A DNA stretch of 64,000 nucleotides from Pseudomonas iranensis (GCF_014268585.2 NZ_CP077092.1:2418001-2482000); one strand, 5' to 3'; shown: positions 19,512-29,079, numbered from the stretch's first letter. Notes: generated by a model from the letters alone, not told the origin. Numbers and translations: made by a program.

Positions 19512-19928
19512 ATGAGCAGCATAAGTCGCGAAGAGTTCGAGGCCAGGATTGAAACCATCGAGACCAGAATGGACGGCCGCGTGGCAGAAGTGCGCGCCGA
19601 CATTCGTGGGTTCCTCGCTGCTCAGGCAGAGCAGAACAAGGCCCTACAGGAACGAGACAAACGTTATGACATGATGTGGATGGGCGTGCAGAAAATTGCC
19701 GAAGAATCGCGGGAAGCGATCAGGCAGGCATCGACGGTAAAGGCCAATTACTGGGCGGCCACCACTGTGCATTTTCTCGGCGTGGCTTCCTTGCTGGTTG
19801 GCGCACATTTCGCCAATCAGGCGGTGGTGTTGACCACGATACAAACCACGTTGGCGGCGATTCAGATTGGCAAAGAGGTCTCGTCACCCAAACCGGTCGT
19901 ACAACCCTCAACAGTGCCGCCGCAATAA
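19512..19928 (+). CDS. Coiled-coil membrane protein
   Basis: A 138-residue protein beginning MSSISREEFEARIETIETRM. An N-terminal acidic coiled coil (about 1-75) is followed by one hydrophobic segment (near 80-105) and a short proline-rich tail. An in-frame TTG at 19443 would add 23 residues. It resembles small phage- or plasmid-like membrane-anchored coiled-coil proteins annotated as hypothetical in Pseudomonas. Function unknown. Confidence 0.6.
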   Translation: MSSISREEFEARIETIETRMDGRVAEVRADIRGFLAAQAEQNKALQERDKRYDMMWMGVQKIAEESREAIRQASTVKANYWAATTVHFLGVASLLVGAHFANQAVVLTTIQTTLAAIQIGKEVSSPKPVVQPSTVPPQ

Positions 19929-19954
19929 AAAACGGCCTTCAGTGGAAGGCCGTT
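19926..19954 (-). terminator. Terminator of the pirin gene
   Basis: ACGGCCTTC (19932-19940) pairs with GAAGGCCGT (19945-19953). Read on the minus strand the stem is followed by TTTTTTATTG, a good intrinsic terminator 16 bases after the pirin stop codon. The plus-strand gene ending at 19928 may also use the stem. Confidence 0.85.
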
Positions 19955-19969
19955 CTGCATCGAGCCAGA

Positions 19970-20692
19970 TCATGGCATTTGCGGCAACTCCTGAGGGCGC
20001 AAGTCGAACACCAGCACTTCGGCATCGATACCGTTGCTCAAAGTGAGCAGCTGTTCTTCACGAACCCGCACGCCGTCGCCTTCCTGCAAGGCTTGGCCAT
20101 TGAGTTCGACGCTGCCACGCGCAACGTGGACGTAGGCGTAACGATTGGCCGGCAATTTCAGCGTGGCACTCTCGTCGCCGTCGAATAATCCGGCATAGAC
20201 CCGCGCATCCTGACGGACTTTCAGGGAACCGTTGCTACCGTCCGGCGAGATGATCAGTTGCAGGCGACCACGTTTTTTCTGCGCGCTGAAGTGTTCCTGT
20301 TGATAGCGCGGCTTGGCGCCACTGACATCCGGCACGATCCAGATTTGCAGAAAGTGCACGGGCTTGGTGGCCGAGTGGTTGAACTCACTGTGCGCCACGC
20401 CGCTGCCGGCACTCATCAATTGCACGTCGCCGGGACGGATCACCGAGCCAGTGCCAAGGGTGTCCTTGTGTTCCAGCGCGCCTTCGAGCACATAGGAAAA
20501 GATCTCCATGTCGCGGTGCGGGTGCTGGCCAAAACCTTTGCCGGCGGCGACCCGGTCATCGTTGATCACCAGCAGATCGGAGAAACCCTGTTCACGCGGG
20601 TTGCGGTAGCTGGCGAAAGAAAAGGTGTGAAACGACTTCAACCAGCCGTGATTGGCGAGGCCGCGATCGGAGGCTTTGCGAAGAGTCAGCAT
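19970..20692 (-). CDS. Pirin-family protein (bicupin)
   Basis: A 240-residue bicupin of the pirin/YhhW type. The N-terminal cupin has the metal-ligand pattern HPHRDMEIFSYVLEG and, further on, GVAHSEFNHS. Relatives bind iron and some have quercetin dioxygenase activity. The C-terminal cupin lacks obvious metal ligands, as usual. It stands alone between a terminator and a 210-bp divergent region facing a GlxA-type regulator. Confidence 0.92.
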   Translation of the reverse strand: MLTLRKASDRGLANHGWLKSFHTFSFASYRNPREQGFSDLLVINDDRVAAGKGFGQHPHRDMEIFSYVLEGALEHKDTLGTGSVIRPGDVQLMSAGSGVAHSEFNHSATKPVHFLQIWIVPDVSGAKPRYQQEHFSAQKKRGRLQLIISPDGSNGSLKVRQDARVYAGLFDGDESATLKLPANRYAYVHVARGSVELNGQALQEGDGVRVREEQLLTLSNGIDAEVLVFDLRPQELPQMP

Positions 20693-20903
20693 GATGAAAT
20701 CTCCTGGCGGGACGTGAATTCGTCCGAGTGAGGAGAAGGTTACTGGTTACCTTGGGAGGCAATAAGTAGATGGAAATTGAAAGACTGTCCGGCTCAGGTT
20801 GACAGTTTTGCGTTATGGTTCACGCATTCGAACACGCTCATGACGACACAGTCGGCCATAATGCCCCGGCTGTAGCGTGCGTATTGACCCTTGAATATGT
20901 GTG

Positions 20904-21863
20904 ATGCCTCCCATGAAAACCGTGGCAATGGTGCTGTTTCCCGACTTTCTGATGCTCGACATGGCCGGGCCACTGGAAGTATTTTCAGTCGCCAACCGTT
21001 ATCTGAAACCTGATGTGCACTATCAACTGACGACACTAGGGACGGAGCGCGGCTTGCTCAAGGCTTCCAATGGTGTACAGGTTCAGGCTGATCTGCACAT
21101 CGACGAGGCGGCCGAGTGCTATGACCTGTTATTGGTGCCCGGCGGCCCCGGCGCTTATAACCAGAGATTTCCCGAGCTGTTTGGCTGGCTGAAGAAAGCC
21201 GTGCCGCGTGCGGAGCGTTACGGTTCGATTTGTACCGGCGCATTCATCCTCGGCCATGCCTGCCTCCTTGATGGTTATCGCGTCACCACGCACTGGAACT
21301 ACACCGAGCGCCTGATCAAGGCTTTCCCGAAAACCACGGTGACCACCGACCAGATCTACGTTGAGGATCGCAATCTCATCACTTCGGGGGGCGTAACCGC
21401 TGGCATCGATCTGGCGCTGGCGGTGGTGGCCAGGGATCACGGCAAGAAAATCGCCCAGGACGTCGCCAAGGTCTTGTTGGTGGTCATGAAGCGTCAGGGT
21501 GGGCAAGCGCAGTTCAGCCCGTTGATGGCGGCCGTCTCACCGCAAGAAACGCCTATCACCCGCGCGCAGAATTACGTCCTTGAACATCTGGATGAACCCT
21601 TTACAGTCGAGCGAATGGCCGGATTGGCCAATATGAGCGCACGGCACTTTGCTCGCCTGTTCGCCCGTGACGTCAACATGACTCCCATGGAGTTTCTGCA
21701 GAATGCCCGCATTGACTGCGCGCGAAACCTGTTGGAAACCAGCGATCTGCCGCTCAAGACCATCGCCTACAAAAGCGGCTTCGGCAGCGTCCGGCACATG
21801 CGCTCGCTGTTCGCCGAAAAGCTCGGTCTTACGCCGTTACAATACCGCGAACAGTTCAGCTAG
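20904..21863 (+). CDS. GlxA-family regulator (DJ-1/PfpI plus AraC)
   Basis: A 319-residue regulator. Residues 1-185 form a DJ-1/PfpI-like domain containing VPGGPGAY and the nucleophile-elbow cysteine in SICTGAFILG. Residues 215-319 are an AraC DNA-binding domain with two helix-turn-helices (TVERMAGLANMSARHFARLF and LKTIAYKSGFGSVRHMRSLF). The start is uncertain: GTG 20901, ATG 20904 and ATG 20913 are all possible and none has a strong ribosome binding site. The DJ-1-like half is a ligand-sensing domain in this family. Target unknown; the pirin gene is divergent. Confidence 0.9.
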   Translation: MPPMKTVAMVLFPDFLMLDMAGPLEVFSVANRYLKPDVHYQLTTLGTERGLLKASNGVQVQADLHIDEAAECYDLLLVPGGPGAYNQRFPELFGWLKKAVPRAERYGSICTGAFILGHACLLDGYRVTTHWNYTERLIKAFPKTTVTTDQIYVEDRNLITSGGVTAGIDLALAVVARDHGKKIAQDVAKVLLVVMKRQGGQAQFSPLMAAVSPQETPITRAQNYVLEHLDEPFTVERMAGLANMSARHFARLFARDVNMTPMEFLQNARIDCARNLLETSDLPLKTIAYKSGFGSVRHMRSLFAEKLGLTPLQYREQFS

Positions 21864-21944
21864 AGCGGTTCTGTCCGTCTGACGCAGTCGGATGTCCGTG
21901 CTGCGTCGGCTCCGGCGGTTGTATCGTCACGCAACAGTGCCAAG

Positions 21945-23426
21945 ATGTTTGGCATGAATAATCACAACGACACAAGCCAAGGTTCGGTGCTGCGTTTTGG
22001 CCCCTACGCCTTTCATGTGCGCCAGCGTCTGGTCCTTGCAGGGGAGCAGCCGCTACGCATGGGCGGGCGCGCCATGGACATTCTGCAGGTGCTGCTCGAA
22101 CACGCGGGCGAGGTAGTCAGCAAAGAGCAGTTGATTGCTCGTGTGTGGCCGACATCGATCGTTGAAGAGATCAACCTGCGGGTGCACATCGCGGCGTTGC
22201 GCCGCGCGCTGGGCGACGGCACCAATGGCCAGCGTTACATCATTCACGTGGCGCAGTGCGGCTACAGCTTTGTCGCCCCGGTGGAGCAGGGCACAAGTGA
22301 TGCGCTGACCATGCCCGCTGCCGCGCTCACGCCCCTGCACAATCTTCCCGCACGACTGACGCCAGTCAGTGGGCGCGACGCCCTGATCGGTAGTCTGGTT
22401 CGACAAATGCCTGTATGCCGCTTGATGACGATTACCGGTGCGCCGGGTGTTGGCAAGACCACTGTGGCATTGCGCGTGGCGGAATTGCTGCTGCAATACT
22501 TTCGCGATGGCGCCTGGTGGGTCGACCTTGCCAGGCTCGAAGATGACAAGCTCTTGCTCGACCACCTGTTGCACACCCTGAACACAGACTTTTTCACACT
22601 GACGGGCCGGCACGCCTTGTTGGTGCTGGATAACTGCGATCACCAGCGCGACAACTGCGCGGCTCTGGTAGAGACCCTGTTGCATGCCGCGCCTCGCCTG
22701 TCGATTCTGGTCACCGGCCGCGAAGCCTTGCACATTCCACAGGAAGCCGTTCATTACGTGCCGCTGCTGGCGATTCCCAAGCGCTCGACATTGAACTCCG
22801 TCGAGGAAGCCATGGGCTATCCGGCGGTGCAGTTGTTCGTCAATCGCGCGCGAGCGCGGCAACAGGGCTTCAGTTTGCGTCAACAGGATTTGTCAGGCGT
22901 GCGCGAGATCTGCCGTCAACTGGACGGTCTGCCGCTGGCGATCGAGCTCGCCGCTGCGCAGATCGATGCGCTGGGCTTGATCGGCTTACAGGCCCAGGTT
23001 GAAAACGGTCTGCAGTTGCTTGGCCAAGGCCGGCGCACCGCGGAACCACGCCATCAGTCGATGGCCGCTGCGATCGATTGGAGCTTTCAGTACCTGACGG
23101 AAATGGAACAGCGTGTGCTGCTGCGTCTGTCGGTGTTCAGCACGGGCTTTGCTCTGGAGGCTGCGCTTAGCGTGATCAGCAGCGTGGATCTGGCGGGATC
23201 CAGGTTGAGCGCAATTATTGAAGGGTTGGCGCGCAAGTCATTGCTCATTCAAGAACCCAACCGAGCAACGGCGCGCTATTGGATGCTCAACACCGTGCGC
23301 CGCTATGCCCGTGATCGCTTTGAGCGCAGCGACGACAGGCTCGAACTGCAACAGCGTCATGCGCGCTATCTCAGCCGCACGCGCAATGCGTCAGGCCAGG
23401 CACTGCTCGCGCAGGCTGTCGAGTAG
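21945..23426 (+). CDS. Winged-helix/NTPase transcriptional regulator, short form
   Basis: A 493-residue protein. Residues 15-112 form an OmpR/CadC-type winged helix (DILQVLLEHAGEVVSKEQL). A STAND/NB-ARC-like NTPase follows, with Walker A GAPGVGKTT (165-173), a Walker B-like LLVLDNCDH, and GLPLAIELAAAQ. It lacks the long helical-repeat C terminus of its neighbour at 23391-26315, so it is either a short variant or a truncated gene. The two genes are convergent and their last 36 bp overlap. The role of the group is signal-dependent activation; no ligand is known. Confidence 0.85.
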   Translation: MFGMNNHNDTSQGSVLRFGPYAFHVRQRLVLAGEQPLRMGGRAMDILQVLLEHAGEVVSKEQLIARVWPTSIVEEINLRVHIAALRRALGDGTNGQRYIIHVAQCGYSFVAPVEQGTSDALTMPAAALTPLHNLPARLTPVSGRDALIGSLVRQMPVCRLMTITGAPGVGKTTVALRVAELLLQYFRDGAWWVDLARLEDDKLLLDHLLHTLNTDFFTLTGRHALLVLDNCDHQRDNCAALVETLLHAAPRLSILVTGREALHIPQEAVHYVPLLAIPKRSTLNSVEEAMGYPAVQLFVNRARARQQGFSLRQQDLSGVREICRQLDGLPLAIELAAAQIDALGLIGLQAQVENGLQLLGQGRRTAEPRHQSMAAAIDWSFQYLTEMEQRVLLRLSVFSTGFALEAALSVISSVDLAGSRLSAIIEGLARKSLLIQEPNRATARYWMLNTVRRYARDRFERSDDRLELQQRHARYLSRTRNASGQALLAQAVE

Positions 23427-26315
23427 CAGGCGGACCTTGCGCAAGTCCGGTGTGGCGTAGCCTTCGGTGAAGCGCTGGTAGAGGGGGCTGAGCAAATCCA
23501 AAGCCTCGCGATGGCGGGACTGGCGTTGCCATAACTGCGCAAGGTCCGTGGCGCTGCGCAGTTCCCAGGCCAACGCGCCTTGGCTTCTGGCAATGACCAG
23601 AGCTTGTTGCAGGGTTTGTTCGGCTTTTCGGGTTGCAGCGGTGTCTGAGCAGGCCGATTCGCGAGCAGGCTCGCTCCCACAGGAAACAGCGCACAACTCG
23701 GAATTTGCGCCCGACACCGACCCCTTGTGGGAGCGAGCCTGCTCGCGAAGGGGCCACTCCGAACCCTTCACTAATGCCGCCGCCCGCGCCCGCAGTATTT
23801 CCGCTGCACTCCAACCCGCGTCCCCATTGCGCGCGCGCTCCACCAGTGCCTCATCGACAAAGCGCTCATTCAGCGTAACCATCACTTCCCGGATCAAACC
23901 GCTGCTCTGCGTCGATACCGGCGCGGCATTATCCGGATCGATCACCTGCGCGTAGTGCCGCGCCCAATTATTGAACAGCAGCACCGAATGCTTCTGCGAC
24001 TGCTCCAGCAACAATTGCAGGAGCGCGCGGGCGTTGGCGGCGTCACCGTTGTAATGGGCGATCAGACAACTGGCCAGCGCCAGCGTGTAGCAGATCGATG
24101 TGCCATGGTCGATCTGCACGGCAATATCCAGCGCCTGCCGTGCCGCGCGCCATGCCTGTTCTGGCAGACCCTGCAGCCATAGCACGCGGGCCAGTACCGT
24201 CAGCGAAGCGACGCTCTGGTCGTACTGCACGCCAAAGCCATGGGTGAAACGATTGAGATGGCCGCTGTGGGCCATGCGTTGCAGCACCTGCTCGGCATGT
24301 ACGCGGGCCTGCGGTTGGTCGCCGGCATAATGCAGGGCCAGCACGCGCAAGCGATGCGTGCTCAGCGACAGCAGTGGCTCGCCGTGCACGCCGATGCGGT
24401 CGAATTGCTCACTCTGCGCGAGCGCCATGCGGTAATGCCCGCAACTCAGATTGACCGCCATATGCCCCGATATCGCACGCAGTTGCCCGGCCAAGTCACC
24501 GTGTTCTTCGGCTAAGCGGCAGGCGTCGATGAAGGCCTGGATGGTCTGTGGCGTGCCGCCCCAGGTGTGATAGCTGGCGCTGCCGAGCGCCAGTTTCAAG
24601 GCGATTTGCAGGCGAGGGCAGGGCGGCAGGAGCGAGCCTGCTGGCGAAGCCTCCAGCAGACTCAGTGCCCGGCGCACGTAGCGGCTGTAATCGCGCAGCA
24701 ACGACAGCTCCTGCCACAAAGGCGCCGACGCGGCTGCCAGTTGCACCCCCAGCTCATCCGGTCCCGGCCCGTTGAGGCTCCAGTCCAGCGCCGCGCGCAA
24801 ATCCTCCAGCCCCCTGGCATAGCGCTCCATCCACAATACAGTCGGCGTGTTGTCCCAATCCGCCTGCGCCTGCTGCATCAGTGTCAGGCAGCGCTCGGCG
24901 TGGCGTTGACGGGTTGCGCTGAGCTCTTCAGCCTGTTCGAGTTTTTCCAGTGCGTAGTGGCGCGTGGTGTCGAGCAACCGGTAGAAAACATCTTCGTCAC
25001 CCACTTCGACGCTCAGCAGGGATTTGGCCACCAGTTGCGTGACTGCGGTGAATACCGCGCCGGGATCGATCTGTTGGCCGATGACCACCGCTGCCGCCGA
25101 GGCGAGGGTGAAGCTGCCGCGGAAAATTCCCAGTCGCCGCAGACAGGTTTGCTCGCAGGCGTTGAGCAGGTTGAAGCTCCAGTCCATCGTTGCGCGCAGG
25201 GTCAGGTGGCGCTCGGCGCTGCTGTGGTGTCCGGCCGACAATGGCGGCAAACCCTCGCGCAATTGCTTGAGCAATCCGTCCATGCCCAATTCGCTGACCT
25301 GCGCGGCGGCCAGTTCCAGCGCCAGCGGAATGCCGTCCAGGCGCTGGCAGATTTCAATCGCTTGCGGCAGCTGTGCAGGGCTCAGTTCAAAGTTTTCCCG
25401 CGCCGCGGTCGCGCGCTCGACAAACAGTTGCAGCGCAGCAAAGCCCAGCGCCTGAGCCGGCTCCATCGGCGTCGACATGGACGGGCATTCGAGCGATTCC
25501 AGACGCTGCACGAATTCGCCCTCAGCGCGCAGGCTCTCGCGGCTGGTGGCGAGGATATGCACCTTTGGCGCCCCCCGCAGAATCTGCTCACTGAGCGCGG
25601 CGACCGCATCGATCAAGTGCTCGCAGTTGTCGATTACCAGCAGCATTTGCCGGTTACGCAGGCCATCGACCAGACCAGCCTGCGCATCGCCTTCTGGCGC
25701 GGACAGATCAAGCAGCGTCGCCAGATGCGAGCCGATCAGCGCGGGATCGGCGATGGGCGCCAAGTCCACCAGGCGGATGCCGTCGCGATACTGGTCGAGC
25801 AATTGTTCGGCGACGCGCAGGGCAACGGTGGTCTTGCCGATGCCGCCGGGACCGACCAGAGTGATGCAGCGTCGGCGCGGCAGTTGCGTAATCAAGTGAT
25901 CGATCAGGGGTTGGCGACCGATCATCCGCGTACTACGCAGTGGCAGGTTGTGCCGGGGCACGGCGATCGCAGGCTTTGCTTCGATGCTATCGAGCAGGAT
26001 GGGTGCGACAAAGCTGTAGCCGCGCTGCGCCACGGTGACGATGTAGCGCTGACCGTTCTGTCCGTCGCCCAGCGCCTTGCGCAGCGCCGCCATGTGCACG
26101 CGCAGGTTGATGTCTTCGACGACGCTGTCTGGCCAGACCCCGGCCATTAATTGCTGTTTGCTCACCACTTCACCGGCGTGGGCCAGCAAAATCAGGAGGA
26201 TATCCATCGCCCGCCGTCCCAGGCGCATAGGTTGTTGGCCTTCAAGTAGCAATCGTTGCCCGGGATGAATCCGATAGGGGCCAAAGGCAATGGCCTGATT
26301 CGGGGAGAAACTCAA
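23391..26315 (-). CDS. Winged-helix/NTPase transcriptional regulator, long form
   Basis: A 974-residue regulator, paralogous to the convergent gene at 21945. An N-terminal winged helix (about 8-100), an NTPase with Walker A GPGGIGKTT and LLVIDNCEH, then a long helical, TPR-like C-terminal region. I place the start at TTG 26315, which has AGGAG seven bases upstream; an ATG at 26420 without such a site would add 35 unlikely residues. Two REP palindromes (23658-23750) are read through in frame, adding about 40 residues rich in Ser, Arg and Cys between helices of the C-terminal region. A third REP-like stretch is at 24625-24650. Confidence 0.85.
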   Translation of the reverse strand: MSFSPNQAIAFGPYRIHPGQRLLLEGQQPMRLGRRAMDILLILLAHAGEVVSKQQLMAGVWPDSVVEDINLRVHMAALRKALGDGQNGQRYIVTVAQRGYSFVAPILLDSIEAKPAIAVPRHNLPLRSTRMIGRQPLIDHLITQLPRRRCITLVGPGGIGKTTVALRVAEQLLDQYRDGIRLVDLAPIADPALIGSHLATLLDLSAPEGDAQAGLVDGLRNRQMLLVIDNCEHLIDAVAALSEQILRGAPKVHILATSRESLRAEGEFVQRLESLECPSMSTPMEPAQALGFAALQLFVERATAARENFELSPAQLPQAIEICQRLDGIPLALELAAAQVSELGMDGLLKQLREGLPPLSAGHHSSAERHLTLRATMDWSFNLLNACEQTCLRRLGIFRGSFTLASAAAVVIGQQIDPGAVFTAVTQLVAKSLLSVEVGDEDVFYRLLDTTRHYALEKLEQAEELSATRQRHAERCLTLMQQAQADWDNTPTVLWMERYARGLEDLRAALDWSLNGPGPDELGVQLAAASAPLWQELSLLRDYSRYVRRALSLLEASPAGSLLPPCPRLQIALKLALGSASYHTWGGTPQTIQAFIDACRLAEEHGDLAGQLRAISGHMAVNLSCGHYRMALAQSEQFDRIGVHGEPLLSLSTHRLRVLALHYAGDQPQARVHAEQVLQRMAHSGHLNRFTHGFGVQYDQSVASLTVLARVLWLQGLPEQAWRAARQALDIAVQIDHGTSICYTLALASCLIAHYNGDAANARALLQLLLEQSQKHSVLLFNNWARHYAQVIDPDNAAPVSTQSSGLIREVMVTLNERFVDEALVERARNGDAGWSAAEILRARAAALVKGSEWPLREQARSHKGSVSGANSELCAVSCGSEPARESACSDTAATRKAEQTLQQALVIARSQGALAWELRSATDLAQLWQRQSRHREALDLLSPLYQRFTEGYATPDLRKVRLLLDSLREQCLA
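23658..23750. repeat. REP pair inside a coding sequence
   Basis: Two inverted copies of the REP core (GCGAGCAGGCTCGCTCCCAC at 23661-23680 and its complement at 23727-23746) flank a 46-bp spacer. The pair lies wholly within the long regulator gene and keeps its reading frame. Confidence 0.9.
24625..24650. repeat. Degenerate single REP inside the same regulator gene
   Basis: GGCAGGAGCGAGCCTGCTGG, continuing CGAAGC, differs from the REP core of this genome at two or three positions. It is translated in frame as part of the region around ASPAGSLLPP. Confidence 0.6.
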
Positions 26316-26449
26316 CAGCGCGCTCCTGCGGTGATGCGGCGGACAGGGCGAATCAGTCCCTGGCGCATGCGCAGGCCGTCTGATCCGGGGTGTCCGGGCA
26401 TAATCCTCAGGTTTGAGCATCAGTGCAACGGGTGGCGTAACGGCAGCAG

Positions 26450-26881
26450 TCAAAACACCGCAGGCTGCGCTGCGTTGTTTTTCGGTCTGCCCATGACTCG
26501 ACAGCGCCAGGCGAAGGGATTGATGCCCTCGCTGCGGGTGAACATGTGGCAGAAGTGCGCCTGATCGCAGAAGCCGCATTCGAGGCTGATTTGCGTGAGG
26601 CTGAGGTCGGTGTGCTGGATCAGCAACTTGGCCCGGGCCAGGCGCTGGGCGCGGATCCAGTCCTGTGGCGACACGCCGGTGCTGCACTTGAATGCGCGGG
26701 AGAAATGACTGCGTGACAGTGAGCAGGCGCGGGCCAGTTCCGCCACTTCCAGACTTTCGCCCAAGCGATCGAGGATCAACTGTTTGATCTGGCGTTCGCG
26801 CTGCGGACTGAGTCCGCCAGTCGTGTTTTTCCGCGGTTCGCAGGCAGGGGCGAAGGCGACGGTTTGCTGTAGATAAGCCAT
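26450..26881 (-). CDS. Short AraC-family regulator
   Basis: A 143-residue protein that is essentially one AraC DNA-binding domain (about 40-135) with both helix-turn-helices: EVAELARACSLSRSHFSRAF and LTQISLECGFCDQAHFCHMF. There is no N-terminal sensing domain. The ATG at 26881 is chosen; a GTG at 26911 is an alternative and neither has a strong ribosome binding site. It is divergent from the beta-lactamase-fold hydrolase gene 237 bp away and may regulate it. Confidence 0.85.
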   Translation of the reverse strand: MAYLQQTVAFAPACEPRKNTTGGLSPQRERQIKQLILDRLGESLEVAELARACSLSRSHFSRAFKCSTGVSPQDWIRAQRLARAKLLIQHTDLSLTQISLECGFCDQAHFCHMFTRSEGINPFAWRCRVMGRPKNNAAQPAVF

Positions 26882-27117
26882 GGCCAAGGTCCGTGTCGGT
26901 GGGGAATACACGGTCGGCGCATTCCCTCAGGTCAAAAAAGCAACGCTGCGCAGAGGGCTTCATTGTTGGGCGAGGGCGTGAGGCTGACGAGTTAATCGTT
27001 GTTAATTTCCTCGCTCAGGCTGGAACTCAGCACATCCTTGCAAGTCACCGCCCCGCGCTTTGCGCGACGATGTCGACAAAGCGCGGCCGCCGTTGGCCAG
27101 GATCAAAGGGGAATGCA

Positions 27118-28101
27118 ATGAAAGGCTTGATGAAAGGAGCAACGACCCTGGCGGTCATGCTGGCAATGTCCGGCGCGATGGCGCAGGCACCGCAGATGGG
27201 CACTCAGGCGCCGGGGTATTTCCGCTTGGCGCTGGGCGATTACGAAGTCACCGCGTTGTTCGACGGTTACAACGATTTGTCGCCGAAGTTGTTGCAGGGC
27301 ATGAGCCAGAGCCAGATTCGCGCGCTGCTCGCACGCCGTTCGATTGAAACCCCGGGCGTGCAGACGGCGTTCAATGCCTTTCTGGTCAACACCGGCACAC
27401 AACTGATTCTGGTCGACACCGGCGCAGGGCAATGCATCGGCGCCACCGCAGGCCAACTCTCGGCCAACATGCAGGCCGCCGGCTACAAGCCTGAGCAGGT
27501 CGACACGGTTCTGCTGACGCACCTGCACCTCGATCACGTCTGCGGTCTGGTCGATGCACAGAAGAAGCCGCTGTTCGCCAATGCCACCGTCTTTGCGGCC
27601 AAGGCAGAGGCCGATTACTGGCTTGATCCGGCAGCGCTGGCCAAGGCCCCGGCGGGAGCCAAAGAATTTTTCAAAATTGCCCAGGATTCGACGGCACCCT
27701 ACGTTGCCGCCGGTCGCTTCAAGACGTTTGCCGCCGGGCAGTCGCCATTGCCGGGACTGGTCGAAGCAACCCTCGAAGCCGGCCACACGCCGGGCAGCAC
27801 CACGTACCGCTTCACCTCGCAGCAGCAGAGCATCGTGTTCATGGGCGATCTGGTGCACAACCTCGCTGTGCAGTTTTTGCACCCGCAAGTGTCGATCAGT
27901 TTCGACGTCAACAGTCAGAAAGCGATCAGCAGTCGGCAGGCAGTGTTCAGTGCTGCCGCCGCGAGCAAGACCTGGGTAACAGCAGCGCATCTGCCGTTCC
28001 CCGGCATCGGTCACATTACCGCTGAGGGCAAACATTTCCAGTGGGTGCCGGTGGAGTACGGCCCTTACAAACGCGCGGCGAAAGTGCCGTTGATCGAGTA
28101 A
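27118..28101 (+). CDS. Secreted metallo-beta-lactamase-fold hydrolase
   Basis: A 327-residue protein with a signal peptide (cleavage probably after AMAQA, near residue 22). The HLHLDH motif, a following histidine in EAGHTPGS, the aspartate in FMGDLVHN and a late AAHLPFPG histidine give the full binuclear zinc site. Relatives in this size class include quorum-quenching lactonases and other esterases; the substrate is not readable. The ATG at 27118 has AAAGGGG upstream. A LysR gene follows after 54 bp on the same strand. Confidence 0.9.
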   Translation: MKGLMKGATTLAVMLAMSGAMAQAPQMGTQAPGYFRLALGDYEVTALFDGYNDLSPKLLQGMSQSQIRALLARRSIETPGVQTAFNAFLVNTGTQLILVDTGAGQCIGATAGQLSANMQAAGYKPEQVDTVLLTHLHLDHVCGLVDAQKKPLFANATVFAAKAEADYWLDPAALAKAPAGAKEFFKIAQDSTAPYVAAGRFKTFAAGQSPLPGLVEATLEAGHTPGSTTYRFTSQQQSIVFMGDLVHNLAVQFLHPQVSISFDVNSQKAISSRQAVFSAAAASKTWVTAAHLPFPGIGHITAEGKHFQWVPVEYGPYKRAAKVPLIE

Positions 28102-28155
28102 AGTGCCCAGCGCCAGTGGCAAAACGCGTCTGACACCGATAAGGAAACCACGCCC

Positions 28156-29079
28156 ATGAACCGTAACGATCTGCGCCGCGTTGACATGAACCTGCTGGTG
28201 ATTTTCGAAGCGTTGATGTTCGAAAAGAACCTGACCCGGGTTGCCGAAAAACTGTTCATGGGCCAGCCAGCGGTCAGTGCTGCGCTGGGGCGCTTGCGTG
28301 ATCTGTTCGACGATCCGTTGCTGCTGCGCAACGGTCGCGGTATGGAGCCGACGGCGCGGGCGCTGGCGATCCTCAAGGAGCTGCAACCGGCGATGGACGT
28401 GATTTCCGGCGCAGTCAGCCGCGCCAAGGAGTTCGAACCGGCGAGCAGTTGCGATGTGTTTCGCATCGGTCTGTCGGACGACGCCGAGTTCGGTCTGTTT
28501 CCGCCGCTGTTGCGCCAGCTTCAGCAGGAGGCGCCGGGGATTGTCGTGGTGGTACGCCGCGCCAACTACCTGTTGATGCCGGCGCTGTTGGCCTCTGGAG
28601 AAATCTCCGTGGGCGTCAGCTACACCACGGATCTGCCGGCCAATGCCAAGCGCAAGAAGCTGCGTGATATTCCCTGCAAAGTGCTGCGCGGCGACGACCG
28701 TCCGGGGCCGCTGACGCTGGACGAATATTGCGAGCGTCCGCATGCAATGGTGTCGTTCTCCGGTGATCTGAGCGGCAACATCGACCTGGATCTGGCCAAG
28801 ATCGGCCGCTGCCGCCGGGTGGTTCTTGGTGTGCCGCAGTTCAGCGGCTTGCGCGCCTTGCTCGCCGGTACCGAGATGATCGCCACGGTGCCGGATTACG
28901 CCGCGTGTGCCTTGGTCGAAGGCTGCGCCCTGCGTGCCGAAGACCCGCCATTCCCGATCGATGCCGCGCAATTGTCGATGGCCTGGAGCGGGGTGCACGA
29001 CAACGACCCGGCAGAGAAATGGCTGCGCTCGCGGATCAGCCAGTTCATGGCGGCGCCGCTGGACATTCCTGCGCTTTAA
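28156..29079 (+). CDS. LysR-family transcriptional regulator
   Basis: A 307-residue regulator with N-terminal winged helix-turn-helix (VDMNLLVIFEALMFEKNLTR, then GQPAVSAALGRLRDLF), of the NodD/NahR-like subgroup that begins with DLRRVDMNLL. The effector-binding domain is complete. AAGGAAACCACGCCC precedes the ATG. Possible targets are the upstream hydrolase gene and the downstream DoxX operon beyond the REP block. Confidence 0.92.
   Translation: MNRNDLRRVDMNLLVIFEALMFEKNLTRVAEKLFMGQPAVSAALGRLRDLFDDPLLLRNGRGMEPTARALAILKELQPAMDVISGAVSRAKEFEPASSCDVFRIGLSDDAEFGLFPPLLRQLQQEAPGIVVVVRRANYLLMPALLASGEISVGVSYTTDLPANAKRKKLRDIPCKVLRGDDRPGPLTLDEYCERPHAMVSFSGDLSGNIDLDLAKIGRCRRVVLGVPQFSGLRALLAGTEMIATVPDYAACALVEGCALRAEDPPFPIDAAQLSMAWSGVHDNDPAEKWLRSRISQFMAAPLDIPAL

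Noticed and set aside
26316..26963. N-terminal extension of the long regulator up to 26963
   Set aside because: The extension overlaps the AraC gene in another frame, has no ribosome binding site, and the winged-helix domain starts right after TTG 26315, which has AGGAG upstream.
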